DNA of 6,880 nt from Actinoplanes liguriensis (GTDB lineage: Bacteria > Actinomycetota > Actinomycetes > Mycobacteriales > Micromonosporaceae), in assembly GCA_000715855.1 (NCBI GenBank), contig KL571277.1, positions 45,556-52,435 on the forward strand, given 5' to 3'. A model generated the notes under the pieces. That model did no database searches, was not told where the DNA came from, and saw only the letters and a program-made list of their open reading frames with translations. Every line of letters begins with the position of its first letter. Within the stretch, counting starts at the first letter, position 1. A program made the position numbers and the translations under genes. Shown piece by piece: positions 5,803-6,880 of this stretch.

Positions 5803-6521
5803 GGGGCCACCTTCTCGTGGGCGCGGATCAGGTTCAGGAACGCCTGGTCGAGGTCGTCGGAGCCGGCCGCCTTCTTGACCGCGGCCGGGGTGTCGTCGGC
5901 GATCAGCACGCCCTCGCGGATGAGCAGCAGCCGGTCGCAGCGGTTCGCCTCGTCCATCACGTGGCTGGACACGAGCACGGTGGCCCCGTCCGCGGCCATC
6001 CGGCGGAAGTGCGCCCACAGCTCGTCGCGGAGCACCGGGTCCTGCCCGACGGTCGGCTCGTCGAGCACGAGGACCTCGGGGCGGCTGACGATCGCGCAGG
6101 CCAGCGACGCGCGGCTGCGCTGCCCGCCGGAGAGGTTCGCGACCAGCTGGCCGGCGGCACCGGTCAGGCCGACGGTTTCGATCGCCGCGTCGGCGGCGTC
6201 CCTGCCGAGGCGGTAGAGGGACGCGAAGTAGCGCGCGTTCTCCCGCACGGTCAGGTCGGCGTAGATGCTGGGCGCCTGGGTGAGATAGCCGATCCTGCTG
6301 CGCAGGGCGGGGGCGCCGGCCGGGCTGCCGAGCACGGTGACCGTGCCGGACGCGACCACCTGCACGCCGACGACGGTGCGCATGAGGGTGGTCTTGCCGC
6401 TGCCGCTCGGGCCGAGCAGGCCGGTGACGCTGCCGCGCGGGACGGCGCAGTCGAAGCCGTCGAGGACGGTTCTCTTCCCGCGGCGGACGACGAGGCCGGT
6501 GACCTCGATCGCGGTGTCCAT
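5799..6521 (-). CDS. ABC transporter ATP-binding protein (ABC-2 exporter)
   Basis: A 240-residue nucleotide-binding subunit that should power the adjoining permease. All motifs are intact: Walker A GPSGSGKTT (37-45), Q-loop Gln82 in GYLTQAPSIY, signature LSGGQ (130-134), Walker B VLVLDE (150-155) and the switch histidine His187 in SSH. The D-loop region reads VGQDP where VGLDP is common. The start is ATG 6519-6521, with GGGGAGGA just upstream (ideal ribosome site); an upstream open frame to 6668 runs back through the promoter region and is rejected. It is the first gene of the ATPase-permease-TetR operon, 68 bases downstream of the phosphoribosyltransferase gene. Confidence 0.95.
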   Translation of the reverse strand: MDTAIEVTGLVVRRGKRTVLDGFDCAVPRGSVTGLLGPSGSGKTTLMRTVVGVQVVASGTVTVLGSPAGAPALRSRIGYLTQAPSIYADLTVRENARYFASLYRLGRDAADAAIETVGLTGAAGQLVANLSGGQRSRASLACAIVSRPEVLVLDEPTVGQDPVLRDELWAHFRRMAADGATVLVSSHVMDEANRCDRLLLIREGVLIADDTPAAVKKAAGSDDLDQAFLNLIRAHEKVAP

Positions 6522-6530
6522 GGTTCCTCC

Positions 6531-6575
6531 CCGGAACTCATCAGGTGTTGAACTCAACGCTAAATGAGTTTCCGG
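6531..6575. promoter_or_regulatory. Candidate operator: three AACTCA half-sites at the ABC operon promoter
   Basis: AACTCA occurs at 6535-6540 and 6551-6556 and in inverted form (TGAGTT) at 6565-6570. The outer pair extends to CCGGAACTCAT (6531-6541) against ATGAGTTTCCGG (6564-6575), an inverted repeat with one inserted T. The middle copy sits in GTTGA-AC-TCAAC (6547-6558). The sites overlap the proposed -10 and the spacer, where a repressor would block RNA polymerase. The TetR protein at the end of the operon is the obvious candidate to bind. The repeats are seen; the binding is inferred. Confidence 0.5.
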
Positions 6576-6585
6576 GTACGGTCGA
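6557..6585 (-). promoter_or_regulatory. Promoter of the ABC exporter operon
   Basis: On the minus strand TCGACC (6585-6580), a 17-base spacer and TAGCGT (6562-6557) form a plausible vegetative -35/-10 pair. Transcription would start near 6550, about 30 bases before the ATPase start. The -35 lies just past the stop codon of the phosphoribosyltransferase gene, so the exporter is likely its own unit. Confidence 0.45.
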
Positions 6586-6589
6586 GTGG

Positions 6590-6844
6590 CTATTTCAACG
6601 CATGGTGAAATCGGCGCAGCACGTCGTCCACGTCGTCGTCGGTGAGTTGCTCGAAGTTCTCGTACCACCGGCCCACCGCGGCGAAGTCCGGCGGCGCGCT
6701 CAGGCAGATCACCCCGTCGGTCTCCGGCGCGAGCAGGTCCCGGGCCTGCGGGGCACAGACCGGGACGGCGAGCAGCAGCCGCGCCGGATTGCGCCCGCGG
6801 ATCCAGCGCAGCGCGGCATGCGCGGTGACCCCGGTGGCCAGGCC
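6590..6844 (-). CDS. Phosphoribosyltransferase family protein, C-terminal fragment
   Basis: The last 84 residues of a phosphoribosyltransferase-fold protein, truncated at its N-terminus by the end of the genomic sequence. The fragment opens with GLATGVTAHAALRWIRGR, the PRPP-binding loop normally preceded by acidic DD residues that are missing here. It continues with the strand LLLAVPVCAPQ, then DGVICLSAPP and VGRWYENFEQLTDDDV. The last block is typical of stand-alone actinobacterial members annotated simply as phosphoribosyltransferases. The substrate cannot be named. The apparent first five codons, MYKRQ, are sequencing adapter and not part of the gene. It ends at TAG 6592-6590. Confidence 0.8.
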   Translation of the reverse strand, partial: GLATGVTAHAALRWIRGRNPARLLLAVPVCAPQARDLLAPETDGVICLSAPPDFAAVGRWYENFEQLTDDDVDDVLRRFHHALK

Positions 6845-6880
6845 TTGTCTCTTATACACATCTCTGATGGCGCGAGGGAG
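6845..6880. other. Sequencing adapter: Tn5/Nextera mosaic end plus 454-type primer
   Basis: Read on the minus strand, 6863-6845 matches the 19-base Tn5 mosaic end AGATGTGTATAAGAGACAG except for the last base (A instead of G). The outer 17 bases, 6864-6880, read CTCCCTCGCGCCATCAG, the 454 adapter A sequence lacking its first two bases. Both are known from Nextera libraries. This is an uncleaned contig end, not a mobile element or promoter. Confidence 0.95.

Noticed and set aside
4978..6216. 412-codon plus-strand frame opposite the ABC exporter genes
   Set aside because: It lies antisense to the ATPase and permease, whose motifs are complete; composition is dominated by Asp, Gln, Arg and His with no recognisable fold.
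6845..6863. Transposon end suggesting a Tn5-like insertion
   Set aside because: The mosaic end is directly followed by a 454 primer sequence at the contig edge, with no transposase gene: a library artefact.

Overview
This is a very GC-rich window with strongly GC-biased third codon positions, typical of a filamentous actinobacterium. Two promoter-like sites match the CTCA-N15/17-GCCGA(A/T) pattern that I recall for FliA-type sigma factors of zoospore-forming Actinoplanes. Together with a chemoreceptor-type gene, they point to a motile, sporangium-forming member of the Micromonosporaceae. That assignment is an inference; no rRNA or taxonomic marker gene is present.

Layout, left to right: (a) 86-586, plus strand: a small stand-alone MOSC-domain protein. 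(b) 666-2717, plus strand: a membrane sensor histidine kinase (MASE1-PAS-HisKA-HATPase) with its own strong Shine-Dalgarno and a FliA-like promoter about 30 bases upstream. (c) 2728-2961, minus strand: a 77-residue protein of unknown function containing an in-frame 13-residue tandem duplication, again with a perfect Shine-Dalgarno and a FliA-like promoter. The kinase and this gene converge on a near-perfect inverted repeat that spans both stop codons. (d) 3192-4361, plus strand: a one-TM cytoplasmic methyl-accepting signalling protein ending in a PilZ (c-di-GMP-binding) domain, transcribed divergently from the small gene. A short in-frame leader ORF with a good ribosome site lies just before it. 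(e) 4358-6521, minus strand: an ABC-2 exporter operon (ATPase, then permease with ATGA overlap) followed by a TetR-family regulator, with repeated AACTCA half-sites at the operon promoter. The TetR gene and the PilZ-chemoreceptor gene converge and overlap by 4 bases. (f) 6590-6844, minus strand: the C-terminal part of a phosphoribosyltransferase cut off by the end of the sequence.

The last 36 bases (6845-6880) are not genomic. They are the Tn5/Nextera mosaic end plus a 454-type adapter, so the apparent MYKRQ start of the last ORF is an artefact.

Functionally, the middle of the window (586-4361) reads as a signalling cluster: a membrane kinase and an unknown small protein that may share a motility/sporulation sigma factor, beside a receptor-like protein that could couple c-di-GMP to the chemotaxis machinery. 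The right half is a self-contained, probably TetR-controlled export operon. The housekeeping-like MOSC and phosphoribosyltransferase genes flank these and show no obvious functional link.
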